From positions 32,905,828-32,969,827 of the forward strand of contig NC_079876.1 of the NCBI RefSeq assembly GCF_029227915.1: a DNA stretch of 64,000 bases, written 5' to 3'. The DNA is from Hydractinia symbiolongicarpus. Taxonomy: Eukaryota; Cnidaria; Hydrozoa; Anthoathecata; Hydractiniidae. The position numbers and the translations under genes were made by a program. Position 1 is the stretch's first letter; every line of letters begins with the position of its first letter. This document shows, piece after piece, positions 62,406-64,000 of the stretch. The notes under the pieces are model-generated. The model did not search any database, was not told the origin of the DNA, and saw only the letters and a program-made list of their open reading frames with translations.

Positions 62406-63826
62406 TTAAATTATTATTTCACCACTAAAGCCCATGAGACTTGTAGTTTTTAAAAATGTTTTCATTTTTGATGAGACGCTGAATAAAAGAAGTTTAAACG
62501 CCGGCAAACGAAAACCCGCGACTTTCCTTAAATCCCGGACTCCGCCCGTATAGTCAAAAGTATACAAAGAAAGTACCCAGGGAGTAAACTCATTTTCCGA
62601 ACGATTTTTTAAATTATTTTTTCACCACTACAACGCATGAGACTTGTAGTTTTCAAAAATGTTTTTATTTTTGATAAGACGCTGAATAAAAGAAGTTTAA
62701 TCGCCGGCAAACGAAATCCCGCGTTTTCCCGTAAATCCGGGGCTTGGCCCGTATAGTCGAATGTATACAAAGAAAGTACCCAGGGAGTAAACTCATTTCC
62801 CGAACGATTTTTTAAATTATTTTTTCACCACTAAAACGCATGAGACTTGTAGTTTTCAAAAATGTATTCATTTTTGATGAGACGCTGAATAAAAGAAGTT
62901 TAATCGCCGGCAAACGAAAACCCGCGATTTCCCGTAAATCCCGGACTCGGCCCGTATAGTCAAAAGTATACAAAGAAAGTCCCCAGGGAGTAAACTCATT
63001 TCCCGAACGATTTTTTAAATTATTAGTTCACCACTAAAACGCATGACACTTGTAGTTTTCAAAAATGTTTTCATTTTTGATGAGACGCGGAATAAAAGAA
63101 GTTTAATCGGCGGCAAACGAAAACCCGCCATTTCCCGTAAACCCCGGACTCGGCCCGTGTAATCAAAAAAATACAAAGAAAGTACCCAGGGAGTAAACTC
63201 ATATCCCGAACGATTTTTTAAATTATTTTTTCACCACTAAAACGCATGGGACTTGTAGTTTTCAAAAATGTATTCATTTTTGATGAGACGCTGAATAAAA
63301 GAAGTTTAATCGCCGGCAAACGAAAACCCGCGATTTCCCGTAAATCCCGGACTCGGCCCGTATAGTCAAAAGTATACAAAGAAAGTCCCCAGGGAGTAAA
63401 CTCATTTCCCGAACGATTTTTTAAATTATTAGTTCACCACTAAAACGCATGACACTTGTAGTTTTCAAAAATGTTTTCATTTTTGATGAGACGCGGAATA
63501 AAAGAAGTTTAATCGGCGGCAAACGAAAACCCGCCATTTCCCGTAAACCCCGGACTCGGCCCGTATAATCAAAAAAATACAAAGAAAGTACCCAGGGAGT
63601 AAACTCATATCCCGAACGATTTTTTAAATTATTTTTTCACCACTAAAACGCATGACACTTGTAGTTTTCAAAAATGTTTTCATTTTTGATGAGACGCTGA
63701 ATAAAAGAAGTTTAATCGCCGGCAAACGAAAACCCGCCATTTCCCGTAAACCCCGGACTCGGCCCTCATAGTCAAAAGTATACAAAGAAAGTACCCAGGG
63801 AGTAAACTCATTTCCCGAACGATTTT
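62406..63826. repeat. T-series HOR, 7-mer with T11-T1 pair repeated
   Basis: Length is 1,421 bp, exactly seven monomers. The order is T3 head with T5-like tail (gtcaaaagtatac, no T4), T6/T10 (gtttttattt), T11, T1, T11 (catgggac), T1, T2. The T11-T1 pair is in tandem with a 406-bp period (gacgcgg at 63084 and 63490). Confidence 0.75.
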
Positions 63827-64000
63827 TTAAATTATTATTTCACCACTAAAGCCCATGAGACTTGTAGTTTTTAAAAATGTTTTCATTTTTGATGAGACGC
63901 TGAATAAAAGAAGTTTAAACGCCGGGAAACGAAAACCCGCGACTTTCCTTAAATCCCGGACTCCGCCCGTATAGTCAATAGTATACAAAGAAAAAACCCA
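63827..64000. repeat. T3 monomer cut by the window end
   Basis: The final monomer shows the T3 markers gtttaaacgcc, gactttcctt and gtcaatagtatac and stops inside gaaaaaaccca. It has ccgggaaacg, shared with 29549. The array continues beyond the window. Confidence 0.8.

Larger units (their letters stand above)
1..64000. repeat. 203-bp satellite array filling the window
   Basis: Every part of the window can be read as head-to-tail copies of one 203-bp monomer. The first copies start at 1, 204, 407, 610 and 812, and recognisable landmarks (gccggcaaacg, gggagtaaactc, caccactaaaacgcatgag, cttgtagtttt) recur once per copy to the last base. All copies point the same way, with no inversion, no inserted mobile element and no unique spacer. 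About 315 copies are present. Most length changes are single-base, apart from one recurrent 11-bp deletion. Both ends of the window lie inside the array, so its true length is unknown. Role is inferred only: long pure satellite arrays in eukaryotes usually lie in centromeric or other heterochromatin. I cannot name the family or species. Confidence 0.97.

Noticed and set aside
1-64000. CRISPR array
   Set aside because: The repeated unit is the whole 203 bp with variable sites spread along it. There are no short constant repeats with unique spacers and no cas genes.
1-64000. tRNA, 5S rRNA or SINE origin of the monomer
   Set aside because: I could not find a cloverleaf, an A box and B box at the right distance, or a 5S-like internal control region in the consensus. 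A covariance-model search would settle it.

Overview
The whole 64 kb window is one uninterrupted tandem satellite array. I see no gene, no RNA gene, no transposon and no unique sequence. The basic monomer is 203 bp. With the conventional start at the first base of the window, anchor positions fall at 1, 204, 407, 610 and so on, giving about 315 monomers, all in the same orientation. A hand count on the consensus gives 76 G+C in 203 bp (37%). The monomer has a GC-richer part (about positions 37-90) and a very AT-rich part (about 141-203). Such an array fits a eukaryotic centromeric, pericentromeric or other heterochromatic satellite. CpG is not depleted (about 12 per consensus monomer, roughly 1.7 times expectation). 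That argues weakly against a genome in which this DNA is long methylated, such as most vertebrates and plants. I do not recognise the family or the species.

The monomers fall into recurrent types that follow each other in a fixed order, forming a higher-order repeat (HOR). I name the main series T1-T11. T1: cggcggc with ataatcaaaaaaatac. T2: ggccctcatagtc. T3: gtttaaacgcc, gactttcctt and gtcaatagtatac. T4: 11-bp deletion giving gtatagtaaagaaag. T5: attgcaccact, acttatag. T6: ttgataagac, cgccctcaaacg. T7: cgaaagatttttt, gacgcttaatg, gtcgaatgtatac. T8: atcgtcggc. T9: tgttgtcattt, ccctggactcgaccg. T10: gatgggacgctaaat, gcgttttcccg. T11: tgtattcattt, gtccccaggg. The complete 11-mer of about 2,221 bp is seen at 8652-10872, 17763-19983 and (2,219 bp) 46443-48661. 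Elsewhere it appears as 2-, 3-, 6-, 7-, 8-, 9-, 10-, 12- and 13-mer derivatives, made by internal deletion and duplication and often marked by hybrid monomers.

Layout: 1-2841 is an older-looking 4/5-mer HOR (M series). 3248-4873 is a 4-mer repeated twice (N series). 4874-12887 holds T-series HORs. 12888-15927 is a second copy of 1961-5000. 15928-30940 holds T-series HORs again, including a tandem 1,408-bp duplication. 30941-36897 is a 12-mer block (R) copied in tandem with an internal 4-mer gain. 36595-39000 is a 6-mer/7-mer pair. 38975-43821 is a more diverged mosaic with its own duplication. 43822-48950 returns to N and T series. 48951-51329 is a third copy of 2061-4439. 51330-64000 is T series, ending in young 3-mer and 2-mer amplifications.

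Inside the monomer two dyads recur: a 9-bp-arm, 4-nt-loop inverted repeat (TCAAAAATG / CATTTTTGA), and a GTATA / TATAC dyad with an 8-nt spacer. A monomer subtype carries a site resembling a CENP-B box on the minus strand, but one base short. Short open frames on both strands (up to 129 codons) arise from the repeat itself. They rotate frame from monomer to monomer because 203 is not a multiple of 3, so I do not call them genes.
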